NCBI RefSeq assembly: GCF_900114495.1
Contig: NZ_FOZI01000005.1
Span: forward strand, 186,001 to 250,000
Length of the DNA: 64,000 bases
From: Dyella sp. OK004
GTDB lineage: Bacteria > Pseudomonadota > Gammaproteobacteria > Xanthomonadales > Rhodanobacteraceae
Direction of reading: 5' to 3'
Numbering within the stretch: position 1 is the first letter of the stretch; every line of letters starts with the position of its first letter. A program made the translations under genes and the position numbers. The notes under the pieces were generated by a model. It saw only the letters and a list, made by a program, of their open reading frames with translations. It did not search any database and had not been told where the DNA came from. Shown one piece after another: positions 29,207-37,216 of this stretch.

Positions 29207-29484
29207 ATCCCCAACGCCCCTATGTAGTGATGGGGGCTGGACGATTGGGCCCTGAAGAAACCCATCCCGACGCCTGACACTGGAAAAGGCGCAGCTACAG
29301 AGCACACCGCCTGCTCTCAGGCCATTTCTCTTTGGTTACTTTCTCTTTGGGCCAGCAAAGAGAAAGTGACTCGGACCGCGGCAGCGGTTCGAAAGCCCGC
29401 GGCAGGCGAGCCCGGTCGCGACAGCGCGACAATCGAAGCGACAACGCCACTGGATTCCGGCCTACGCCGGAATGACGAAGTAGG
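29207..29484 (+). repeat. Long composite intergenic repeat, copy C
   Basis: Fills most of the 392-base stretch between the mutarotase and the LldD-like gene. Nearly identical to the second half of copy A: left arms TTTCTCTTTG at 29325-29334 and ACTTTCTCTTTG at 29338-29349, right arm CAAAGAGAAAGT at 29356-29367, then a shared GACTCGGACCGCGGCAGCGG tail and a REP-like unit (about 29448-29476). Only the CTCCCCTGC palindrome of copies A and D is missing. Confidence 0.85.
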
Positions 29485-29553
29485 AGGGATTGGCGCGAGA
29501 CCACCCCAAGATTCGACCTAAATCAGGCCGCGGCAAGAAAGCGCAAAGCGAGA

Positions 29554-30696
29554 TCAGCGTCGCCAGATCACCTCAGGCGAAATCGCCCGCACGTCCGTCT
29601 GCCCCGTCAACGCCATACTCACACTCAACTCGCGCCGAATCATCTCGATCGCCTTCGTCACCCCAGCTTCCCCCATCGCCCCAAGCCCATAAAGAAACGC
29701 CTTGCCAATCAACCCGGCACGTGCGCCGCTGGCCAGCGCCTTGAGCAGATCCTGTCCACTGAGAATGCCGCCATCAAACAGCACCTCAAGGCGGTTGCCG
29801 ACTTCCTGCACGATGGCGGGCAGCACATCGATGGTGGCGGGAGCGCCATCGAGCTGGCGACCGCCGTGGTTGGAGACGACGATGGCGTCGACACCGTGAT
29901 CCGCGGCAAGGCGTGCGTCGCGCGGGTCCATGATGCCTTTGAGGACCAGCTTGCCGGGCCATAGCTCGCGGATCCAATCCAGATCTTTCCAGGTGATGGT
30001 GGGGTCGAACTGGCTGGCGATCCATTGGGCGAGCGTGGTGAGGCTGTCGGTGCCGCCGATGCGGCCTTGCAGGTTGCCGAACGAACGGCTCGGTGCGCGC
30101 AACACGCTCCACGCCCAGCGTGGTTTGCTGGCGATATCGAGCAGGTTGTGCAGAGTGAGTTTGGGCGGCACCGACAGACCGTTCTTGATCTCGCGGTGGC
30201 GTTGGCCCTGCACGGTGAGGTCGGCAGTAAGCATCAGCGCCGAGCATTCGGCCGCTTTGGCGCGGCCGATCAGTTCACGTGCGAAGCCGCGGTCTCGCAT
30301 CACGTAGAGCTGGAACCAGAACGGTTTGTCGACGGCGGCGCGCACCTGCTCGATGGAGCAGATCGACACCGTGCTCAGGCAGAACGGAATACCGGCTGCC
30401 TCCGCCGCGCGTGCGCCGAGGATTTCACCGCTGCCGTGCTGCAATCCGGTAAGCCCGGTCGGTGCGATGGCGAGTGGCATCGACACCGGCTGGCCGACGA
30501 TCTCCGTGGCGAGCGAACGCTGGTCGACGTCGATCATCACGCGCTGGCGCAGCTGGATGCGCTCGAAGGCGTGGCGGTTCTCGCGCAAGGTTACTTCGTC
30601 ATAGGCGCCGCGGTCGGCGTATTCGAAGAACGCCCGCGGCACGCGGCGGCGGGCGAGTTCGCGCAGATCCAGCACGTTGGTGATCGGCGTGGCCAT
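29554..30696 (-). CDS. lldD: FMN-dependent L-lactate dehydrogenase (alpha-hydroxyacid oxidase family)
   Basis: 380 residues, usual for LldD. FMN barrel motifs: ADRGAYDEVTLREN at the N-terminus, PLAIAPTGLTGLQH, ADLTVQGQRHREIKNG, catalytic His and Arg in VVSNHGGRQLDGAP, and FDGGILSGQDLLKALASGA. It oxidises L-lactate to pyruvate at the inner membrane, passing electrons to quinone. It is the last gene of the fucose operon, 14 bases after the dehydratase. The hydrolytic fucose pathway releases L-lactate, so this gene completes its conversion to two pyruvates. Confidence 0.93.
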   Translation of the reverse strand: MATPITNVLDLRELARRRVPRAFFEYADRGAYDEVTLRENRHAFERIQLRQRVMIDVDQRSLATEIVGQPVSMPLAIAPTGLTGLQHGSGEILGARAAEAAGIPFCLSTVSICSIEQVRAAVDKPFWFQLYVMRDRGFARELIGRAKAAECSALMLTADLTVQGQRHREIKNGLSVPPKLTLHNLLDIASKPRWAWSVLRAPSRSFGNLQGRIGGTDSLTTLAQWIASQFDPTITWKDLDWIRELWPGKLVLKGIMDPRDARLAADHGVDAIVVSNHGGRQLDGAPATIDVLPAIVQEVGNRLEVLFDGGILSGQDLLKALASGARAGLIGKAFLYGLGAMGEAGVTKAIEMIRRELSVSMALTGQTDVRAISPEVIWRR

Positions 30697-30710
30697 GGTG
30701 GTTCCTCAGC

Positions 30711-32030
30711 TCAGGCGCTCAGGGCTTGGGTGGGTTCCTGCCAGGCGGGGCCGTCCGGAAAGCGGAACTCGGCAATCGAGGCTTCGAACATCTGCGCCGA
30801 GAAGCCCGGTGTGGTCGGCGCCAGATAGCGGCCGTTGCGGATGGTCACCGGGTCAACGAAGTGCTCATGCAGGTGATCGACGAATTCGATGGCGCGGTCC
30901 TCTTTCTTTCCGGTGATCGCCACGAAGTCGGCCATCGCCAAGTGCTGCACCAGTTCGCACAGGCCTACGCCGCCAGCGTGCGGGAATACGCGCACGCCAA
31001 ACTTCGCCGCCAGCAGCAGGATCGCCAGGTTCTCGTTGACGCCGCCGACACGCGCGGCGTCGATCTGCACCAGGTCGACAGCGCCGGCCTGGAACAGCTG
31101 TTTGAACATCACGCGGTTGTGCGTGTGCTCACCGGTGGAGACTGGCGTGGGCGCGATGGCGCGGCGGATGGCGGCATGGCCCAGCACGTCGTCGGGGCTG
31201 GTCGGTTCTTCGATCCAGGCCAGCTGCACGTCGGCCAGCCGGCGCAGCCATTCAATGGCGCGATGCACATCCCAGCGCTGGTTGGCATCCACGGCGATGG
31301 AAATATCAGGCCCCACTTCGGCGCGCGCCAGACGGCAGCGGCGCACATCGTCCTCGACGTTGTGGCCGACCTTGAGCTTGATGGTGCGGAAGCCGCTGGC
31401 CACCGCTTCGCGTGCGAGGCGCAGCATCTTTTCGTCCGAATAGCCGAGCCAGCCAGGCGAGGTGGTGTAGGCGGGATAGCCTTCGGCCAGCAGCTGTTCG
31501 ATGCGCTGCGCCTTGCCGCGTTCGGCAGTGCGCAGCAGTTGCAGGGCTTCGTCGGGCGAGAGCGCGTCGGCGAGGTAGCGGAAGTCGATCACGCTCACCA
31601 GCTGTTCCGGCGTCATGTCGGCGATAAAGCGCCACAGCGGCTTGCCGGCATGACGCGCGGCCATGTCCCACGCCGCGTTGACCACCGCGCCGATGGCCAT
31701 GTGCATCACACCCTTCTCGGGGCCGAGCCAGCGCAGCTGCGAGTCGCCGATCATGCGCGCGGCGAAGCCGCCGAGGTCGCCGATCACTTGGTCGAGACTC
31801 AACCCGACGACGTAGGGGCGCAACGCATCGAGCGCGGCCTTCTGCACGTCATTGCCGCGGCCAATGGTGAAGACCAGCCCATAGCCGGCGAGGCCGTGCG
31901 GATCGTCGGTGCGCAGTACGGCGTAGGCGGCTGAGTAGTCCGGATCCGGATTCATCGCGTCGGAGCCATCGAGCTCGCGCGAAGTCGGAAAGCGTACGTC
32001 GTAGGTATCCAGTGCGGTGATTTTCACCAT
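30711..32030 (-). CDS. L-fuconate dehydratase (enolase superfamily)
   Basis: 439 residues from ATG 32030, with AAGGAGG 7 bases upstream. Enolase-superfamily markers: catalytic Lys in TIKLKVGHN, metal ligands in [10 protein letters not shown] and [10 protein letters not shown], then [19 protein letters not shown] and the catalytic His in [11 protein letters not shown]. The whole sequence, with the N-terminal [26 protein letters not shown] split here as [14 protein letters not shown] and [11 protein letters not shown], matches FucD of Xanthomonas campestris. It dehydrates L-fuconate to 2-keto-3-deoxy-L-fuconate. Fifth gene of the operon, 49 bases after the hydrolase. Confidence 0.94.
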   Translation of the reverse strand: MVKITALDTYDVRFPTSRELDGSDAMNPDPDYSAAYAVLRTDDPHGLAGYGLVFTIGRGNDVQKAALDALRPYVVGLSLDQVIGDLGGFAARMIGDSQLRWLGPEKGVMHMAIGAVVNAAWDMAARHAGKPLWRFIADMTPEQLVSVIDFRYLADALSPDEALQLLRTAERGKAQRIEQLLAEGYPAYTTSPGWLGYSDEKMLRLAREAVASGFRTIKLKVGHNVEDDVRRCRLARAEVGPDISIAVDANQRWDVHRAIEWLRRLADVQLAWIEEPTSPDDVLGHAAIRRAIAPTPVSTGEHTHNRVMFKQLFQAGAVDLVQIDAARVGGVNENLAILLLAAKFGVRVFPHAGGVGLCELVQHLAMADFVAITGKKEDRAIEFVDHLHEHFVDPVTIRNGRYLAPTTPGFSAQMFEASIAEFRFPDGPAWQEPTQALSA

Positions 32031-32079
32031 GCGTCCGGCCTCCTTGTGCCGGAGAGAAGCAATGTCGTGACGGGACGGC

Positions 32080-32946
32080 TCATCGTGCGTTGCCTTGGTC
32101 GGCGGGATGCGCATGCACTTGCTGGCGCTGTCGGCCGAGCCCGTCGATACCGAGTTCGATGACGTCGCCGGGGCGCAGATAGGTGGGTGGCTTCAGACCC
32201 AGGCCGACGCCGGCAGGCGTGCCCGTGCTGATGACATCGCCGGGCATCAGCGTCATGTAGCGGCTGATGTAGCTGACTAGCTTGGCGACGCCGAACACCA
32301 TGTCGCTGGTGTTGCTGTCCTGGTAGCGATGGCCGTTCACTTCCAGCCACAGGCGTAGGCTCTGTGGACCGGGCACTTCGTCGGCGGTAACCAGCCAGGG
32401 GCCGATCGGGCCGAAGGTGTCGCAACTCTTGCCCTTCACCCACTGGCCGCCGTGCTCGAACTGGAATTCGCGCTCCGACAAGTCGTTGACCACCACGTAG
32501 CCGGCGACGTGCGACAGCGCGGCATCCACCGGTACGTCGCGCGCGGTCTCGCCGATCACCACGCCCAGCTCCACTTCCCAGTCGGTACGCGTCGAGCCGC
32601 GCGGGATTACCACATCGTCGTTGGGTCCCATGATCGCGCTGGTGGCCTTCATGAACAGCACCGGCTGTTCGGGCACGGCCGCGCCGGTTTCGGCGGCGTG
32701 CTTGGCGTAGTTCATGCCCACGCAGATCATCTTGCCCACGGGTGACACCGGCGCGCCAAAGCGCGGTCTGCCTTTGACTTCAGGCAGGGTGGCCGGATCG
32801 ATGCTGGCGAGGCGCTTGATGTTCTCGCGACTGAGTGCGGAGGGATCGATATCGGCGACGGCGTCGGACAGATCGCGCAGCACGCCGTTGGCGTCGATGA
32901 GGCCGGGTTTCTCGGTGCCGTGCGCACCGTAGCGGACCAGTTTCAT
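32080..32946 (-). CDS. 2,4-diketo-3-deoxy-L-fuconate hydrolase (FAH family)
   Basis: 288 residues from ATG 32946 (AAGGAACG upstream). An N-terminal domain of about 70 residues precedes the fumarylacetoacetate hydrolase fold: [23 protein letters not shown] with two metal-binding Glu, [11 protein letters not shown] with the Asp, GPIGPWLVT, and [15 protein letters not shown]. In the hydrolytic fucose pathway an FAH protein cleaves the diketo acid to pyruvate and L-lactate. Gene order and the adjacent LldD support that role over homoprotocatechuate or fumarylacetoacetate cleavage. Confidence 0.9.
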   Translation of the reverse strand: MKLVRYGAHGTEKPGLIDANGVLRDLSDAVADIDPSALSRENIKRLASIDPATLPEVKGRPRFGAPVSPVGKMICVGMNYAKHAAETGAAVPEQPVLFMKATSAIMGPNDDVVIPRGSTRTDWEVELGVVIGETARDVPVDAALSHVAGYVVVNDLSEREFQFEHGGQWVKGKSCDTFGPIGPWLVTADEVPGPQSLRLWLEVNGHRYQDSNTSDMVFGVAKLVSYISRYMTLMPGDVISTGTPAGVGLGLKPPTYLRPGDVIELGIDGLGRQRQQVHAHPADQGNAR

Positions 32947-32959
32947 CTTGTTCGTTCCT

Positions 32960-33706
32960 TCAGTTGGACCAGCCGCCGTCCACCACGTGGATCGTGCCGG
33001 TAGTGAATGCGGATTCGTCAGAGGCGAGGTACAGCGCGAGCGCGGCGATTTCTTCCGGCGTGCCGAGGCGGCCCATCGGCTGGCGCTCGATAAAGCTGCG
33101 CCACACGGCGTCTTCATTGCCGCCCAGCGCGCGCACGCGCTCGCCCAGCGAGGGGGTTTTCACTGTGCCGGGGCAGATCGCATTGCAGCGCACCCCGCGT
33201 GCGACAAAGTCGGCGGCGATCGAGCGGGTGAGGCCGATCACCGCGGCCTTGGTGGTGCTGTAAGCGAAGCGGTTGGGTACACCTTTGATGCTGGACGCCA
33301 CCGATGACATGTTGACGATGCTGCCGCGTCCGCGTTCGAGCATGCCGGGCAGCACGCGCTTGCACAGGTGGAACATGCTGTCGACGTTGATGCCGAAGGA
33401 ACGCTTCCAGGCCTGCTCGTCGGTGTCCAGGATAGTGCCGGCATGCACGTAGCCGGCGCAGTTGAACAGTACGTCGAAAGCGTCGTTGGCAGCCACCAAT
33501 GTGTCGATCTCGTCGGGGCGGGTCACGTCCAGGCGCTGCGTGCGGATCGACGGATTCACCGCGGCGAGACTCTCTAGCGCGGCGGTGTCAATATCGGTCG
33601 CCAGCACCTGCGCGCCGGCTTCGGCGAAGGCGAGGGCGGTGGCGCGGCCGATGCCGGCGCCAGCGGCAGTGACCAGGGCGTGTTTGCCGGCCAGGCGTGA
33701 GTTCAT
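32960..33706 (-). CDS. 2-keto-3-deoxy-L-fuconate dehydrogenase (SDR)
   Basis: 248 residues. Classical short-chain dehydrogenase: cofactor loop TAAGAGIGRATAL, acidic ATDID after beta2 suggesting NAD(+), NCAGYVHAG, catalytic Ser in NMSSVAS and Tyr-Lys in YSTTK, and the closing HVVDGGW. It oxidises the C4 hydroxyl of 2-keto-3-deoxyfuconate. It overlaps the lactonase stop by ATGA and lies 13 bases before the FAH gene. Confidence 0.9.
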   Translation of the reverse strand: MNSRLAGKHALVTAAGAGIGRATALAFAEAGAQVLATDIDTAALESLAAVNPSIRTQRLDVTRPDEIDTLVAANDAFDVLFNCAGYVHAGTILDTDEQAWKRSFGINVDSMFHLCKRVLPGMLERGRGSIVNMSSVASSIKGVPNRFAYSTTKAAVIGLTRSIAADFVARGVRCNAICPGTVKTPSLGERVRALGGNEDAVWRSFIERQPMGRLGTPEEIAALALYLASDESAFTTGTIHVVDGGWSN

Positions 33707-34578
33707 GGCTGGGATTCCTTGTCAGACGAAGAAGGTGCGGCGAGATCGATGCCGTAGAACGCGGCGGCGTTGCCGCCGAAGATGTCCGCTTCGCGTCCGG
33801 GCGCGAAGCGATGGGTCAGTGCGCGGGCCAGTGCCAGCCAATGCGCGTAATCGCCGCGCAGGGTCAGCACCGGCCAATCGCTGCCCCACAGCAGGCGCTC
33901 CGCACCGAAACAGTCGAAGACGTGTTCGACGTAAGGCGCGATGGCGTCGTCGGGCAGGCCCGGCGCGAGCTGGGTCAGCAGGCCGGAGAACTTGCAGTAC
34001 AGCGCGGTGCGCTCAGCGAGGCTGGTGATATGCGCGGCCCAGTCGTGGGAGTCGCTGCCGTCGATGGCCGGCTTGCCCGCATGGTCGAGTACGGCGCGCA
34101 AGCCGGGTTCGCGTGTCAGCAGCTTGAGCAGCGAGGGCAGTTGGTCGGGACGCACCAGCGCGTCGAAAGCCAAGTCGTGCTGCTGCAGGCTGGCGAAGGC
34201 TTTGTCCAGCGCTGGGCGCGCGAGCCAGTCGGGATCGGCGATGTCCTGCGCCATTGGGCGCAGGCCGAGCAGCAGGCCGCGGCCATCGCGCACCAGGCGA
34301 TCGATGCGTGCATCCACATCGTTCGCTTCAAAATCCACCCAGCCAACCACGCCGGCGATGTTCCGGTTGCTGCGCGCCAGTTCAAACAGGAAACGGGTTT
34401 CCGCTTCGGTGGGAGCGGCCTGCACCAGTACGGTGTGCTGCACCTGTGCGGCAGCGCATAACGGGGCGAGCTCGTGCGGCAGGAAATCCCGTTGCAAGGA
34501 TGCGGGTGCATCCGCCAGCCAGCCATAGTCGCCGCGGCTGACCTGCCAGTAGTGCTGATGCGCGTCGATCAGGGTCAT
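33703..34578 (-). CDS. L-fucono-1,5-lactonase (amidohydrolase superfamily)
   Basis: 291 residues from ATG 34578. Amidohydrolase_2 fold: metal ligands in DAHQHYW at residues 5-11, GWVDFEANDV, VLDHAGKPAI and the barrel-end Asp in LLWGSDWPVL. Such proteins open sugar lactones; in Xanthomonas the fucose cluster member hydrolyses L-fuconolactone to L-fuconate. Coupled on both sides by ATGA overlaps, to the dehydrogenase before and the SDR after. Confidence 0.9.
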   Translation of the reverse strand: MTLIDAHQHYWQVSRGDYGWLADAPASLQRDFLPHELAPLCAAAQVQHTVLVQAAPTEAETRFLFELARSNRNIAGVVGWVDFEANDVDARIDRLVRDGRGLLLGLRPMAQDIADPDWLARPALDKAFASLQQHDLAFDALVRPDQLPSLLKLLTREPGLRAVLDHAGKPAIDGSDSHDWAAHITSLAERTALYCKFSGLLTQLAPGLPDDAIAPYVEHVFDCFGAERLLWGSDWPVLTLRGDYAHWLALARALTHRFAPGREADIFGGNAAAFYGIDLAAPSSSDKESQP

Positions 34579-35606
34579 GGTGTGACCGCGCTCGGCGCGA
34601 GCAGGCCGGCGGCGCGCAGTTGCGCCCACAGTTCGGGTGGCAGCGCGGTGTCCAGTCGTGAGACCGCGCTGTGCACTTCGCTGGCCGAGCGCATGCCACA
34701 GACCACGGTGGCGACGGCCGGATGGAGTAGCGGGAATTGCAGCGCGGCGGCGCCGACGCTGGCGCCGGTCTGCGCCGCGATATCGTAGAAACGCTGCGCA
34801 CGCGCACGCGTCGGCGCGTCGGCCGGCGCGTAGTTATAGGTATCACCCGGGCCATCGGCGGCGCCAAGGAGGCCGGAGTTGTAGGGCGCGGCGGCGAGGA
34901 TGGCGACGTCGCGGCGCAGCGCTTCGTCCATGACGCGCGCGCTGTCTTGCTGCTCGAACAAAGTGTAGCGGCCGGCCAGCATGATGGCGTCGAGCGCGAA
35001 GCGCGGCATCACCTCCAGGCAGATGGCTTCTTCGTTGACGCCGAGGCCGATGGCGGTACAGATGCCTTGCGCGCGCAGCTCCGCCATCGCGGGCAGGGCT
35101 TCGTCCAGCGCCTGGCGCAGGATCTGCGGATGCTGCGCACCGTGCGTGAGCGCGCCGATGTCGTGCAGCAGCAACAGATCGATGCGGTTGGTACGCAGGC
35201 GGCGCAGGCTGCTTTCGACCGAACGCAGCACGCCGCCTCGGCTGTAGTCGAAGATCGCCTGGCGGTTATTTACGGCGAAACCGTCGGCGAGCGGCTCGCG
35301 GCCTTCGGCGCTTTCGATCAGGCGGCCGACCTTGGTGGAAAGGGTGTAGCTCTCGCGCGGTTTGGCCGCCAGCACGGCGCCAAGGCGTTCTTCGCTGAGG
35401 CCGTAGCCGTAATAGGGCGCGGTGTCGAAATGACGGATACCGCGGCGCCATGCATGTTCGATGGCCTGCGCGGCGTCACTCTCGTCCACGCCGGCATACA
35501 GGTTGCCGATAGGGGCGCCACCGAAGGAAAGCGGTGTCAGCCCCAGCCGTCTACCGGTGTCAGGGGTGCTCCCGCCTTGCTGCTTGTGGAGGCCAGGTTC
35601 CGCCAT
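34575..35606 (-). CDS. L-fucose dehydrogenase (aldo/keto reductase)
   Basis: 343 residues from ATG 35606 (GGAG 8 bases upstream); the open frame extends further but without a ribosome site. Aldo/keto reductase tetrad: Asp and Tyr in HFDTAPYYGYGLSEERLG, Lys in LSTKVGRL and His in LLLLHDIG. Related to D-threo-aldose 1-dehydrogenases. It oxidises L-fucose to L-fucono-lactone, the committing step. First gene of the six-gene minus-strand operon, so gene order partly follows the pathway. Confidence 0.9.
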   Translation of the reverse strand: MAEPGLHKQQGGSTPDTGRRLGLTPLSFGGAPIGNLYAGVDESDAAQAIEHAWRRGIRHFDTAPYYGYGLSEERLGAVLAAKPRESYTLSTKVGRLIESAEGREPLADGFAVNNRQAIFDYSRGGVLRSVESSLRRLRTNRIDLLLLHDIGALTHGAQHPQILRQALDEALPAMAELRAQGICTAIGLGVNEEAICLEVMPRFALDAIMLAGRYTLFEQQDSARVMDEALRRDVAILAAAPYNSGLLGAADGPGDTYNYAPADAPTRARAQRFYDIAAQTGASVGAAALQFPLLHPAVATVVCGMRSASEVHSAVSRLDTALPPELWAQLRAAGLLAPSAVTP

Positions 35607-35725
35607 GCCAGAGCTCCGCGAACTGGAATACCGATAGCGACTTGCACCCCGCCCAGGCCCGCTGATGCGCGGACTCTGGCGGATGCCGGGCGCCTGCTCA
35701 ACCGCCACGTGCCCGGTCCGAGCAA

Positions 35726-35745
35726 GTGTGCACATATGAAATATA
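35726..35745 (-). promoter_or_regulatory. Candidate operator of the fucose operon
   Basis: Read on the minus strand this is TATATTTCATATGTGCACAC, matching the site at 27419-27440 upstream of fucP. It lies 120 bases before the AKR start. ACAAGTGA (35751-35758) adjoins it, as at fucP. The whole 376-base stretch 35607-35982 has no supported gene and separates the minus-strand operon from the plus-strand N-glycan block. Confidence 0.5.
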
Positions 35746-35793
35746 GTTTTACAAGTGATCTTTGCGTGAGACTGTCGATCGCGAGAATTTCCT

Positions 35794-35806
35794 GTTGCAC
35801 TGCAAC
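35794..35806. promoter_or_regulatory. 13-base palindrome in the fucose/glucokinase divergent region
   Basis: GTTGCA-C-TGCAAC is a perfect palindrome with one central base, between the divergent operons. A third, weaker relative of the fucose motif lies just after it (35822-35836, minus strand GATGTTTCATATTTA). Either could serve the plus-strand gene. The binding protein is unknown. Confidence 0.4.
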
Positions 35807-35982
35807 TTGCATCGATCTATATAAATATGAAACATCAATTCGCCCATGAAATGTGCGGCGAGTCGCTGTACAACCCATCGGGTCTTGGGGCGGGGAGCCT
35901 TGAACGTGTATCTACACGAAATGATTTTTGCGTCCGCTCGCGCCTTCCCGGCGCCGGAAAGGCGTGTATCGGGAAGCCAGTC

Positions 35983-37098
35983 GTGAATGGCCGTGCGGCA
36001 GCGATCGGCGGCGGTGTTGTCGATGTGCGCGAACTGCCATGGGTGCGGTCGTCCGGTACGCCGGATGTGATCGCACCCAACACTTGTCCGCCGTTCCTCG
36101 CCGCCGATGTGGGTGGCACCCATGCGCGCATGGCGCTGATGACGCCCGGCACCCGCGCCAGTGGTCCTGTGGTGCTGGCGTACAAGGTTTATCGCTGCGC
36201 CGACTACGCCGATATGGCCGCGATCGCGCGCGCGTTCTGCGCCGAACTGCCTGAGGCGCCGCGGCAACTGGTGCTGGCCTGCACCGGCTGCGCACTCAAC
36301 GGCGTGGTCATCAACGAAAGCCTGCCCTGGCCGATCGTGCCGGCCGCGCTCGCCAGCGCACTGCAACTCGACGACGTGCTGGTACTCAACGATTTCGAAG
36401 CGCTGGCGCACGCCACGGCTTACATCGATATCGCCCGTTCGCCGTTGGTGAATACGCCGGCTCATTCGGACATTCAGGTGGCCGGACCGATGGTGATCGT
36501 CGGGCCCGGCACCGGGCTGGGCGCTGCGGTGCGTCTGCCCGGTACACCGCCGACCGTGCTGGCGAGCGAAGCGGGGCAGATCCAGCTGGCCGCTCGCGTC
36601 GGTCGCGAGCTAGAGGTGCTGAGTCTGCTGGCCGCGCCCGATACGCACGTGTCGTATGAGCACGTGTTGTCCGGCCCCGGTCTGCTGCGTCTCTATCGCG
36701 CGCTATGTGCCGAAGTCGGGCAGGCGCCAACCTGCGCCGAGCCAGCCGATGTCAGCGCAGCTGCTATCGACGGCAGCGATGCGCGAGCCGTGGAGACCTT
36801 GCAGTTGTTCTGCGGCTGGCTGGGTTCCTTCGCTGGCGATCTCGCCATGCTTTATCAGGCCACCGGCGGCATCTGGCTTGCCGGCGGTTTCCTGTCGCGG
36901 ATCGTGGCGTTCATGCGCCACAGCAGCTTTGCCGAACGCTTCCTCGACAAGGGCGTGATGCGCCCCTTTATGGAAAAAGTCCCGGTGCGCGTCGTAGACC
37001 ACGGCCAGCTCGGCGTGATCGGCGCGGCCAGCTGGTTCCTCGATCGCCAGGCGCGCGCCAAGGGAGATCGGGCTACAGGAGATCGCGAGTTTCGCTAG
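35983..37098 (+). CDS. glk: Glucokinase-family sugar kinase
   Basis: 371 residues from GTG 35983, which has GGGAAG about 6 bases upstream; the frame is open back to ATG 35827 but that extension covers the palindromes and lacks family similarity. Glk family (not ROK): phosphate loop FLAADVGGTHARMAL, LNDFEALAHA with the catalytic Asp, GPGTGLGAAV, SEAGQIQLA and HVLSGPGLLRLYRAL. E. coli Glk has SEGGH where this has SEAGQ, so substrate preference may differ. It phosphorylates glucose, or perhaps GlcNAc or mannose released by the neighbouring glycosidases (inference). It opens the plus-strand N-glycan block, 118 bases before the first fucosidase. Confidence 0.85.
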   Translation: MNGRAAAIGGGVVDVRELPWVRSSGTPDVIAPNTCPPFLAADVGGTHARMALMTPGTRASGPVVLAYKVYRCADYADMAAIARAFCAELPEAPRQLVLACTGCALNGVVINESLPWPIVPAALASALQLDDVLVLNDFEALAHATAYIDIARSPLVNTPAHSDIQVAGPMVIVGPGTGLGAAVRLPGTPPTVLASEAGQIQLAARVGRELEVLSLLAAPDTHVSYEHVLSGPGLLRLYRALCAEVGQAPTCAEPADVSAAAIDGSDARAVETLQLFCGWLGSFAGDLAMLYQATGGIWLAGGFLSRIVAFMRHSSFAERFLDKGVMRPFMEKVPVRVVDHGQLGVIGAASWFLDRQARAKGDRATGDREFR

Positions 37099-37216
37099 TC
37101 CGGGCGCGGCATTCCGGCCGCGTGTCTTGCCACCACCACTGTTGCCCGAGGTTTTGTCATGTGTCGATCCGTTGCCTGCTGTCGAACTTGCCTTGGTCAG
37201 GTGGAGCACTGAGCGG

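Noticed and set aside
30726-31934. 402-residue plus-strand frame
   Set aside because: Antisense to L-fuconate dehydratase, whose active-site residues are all present.
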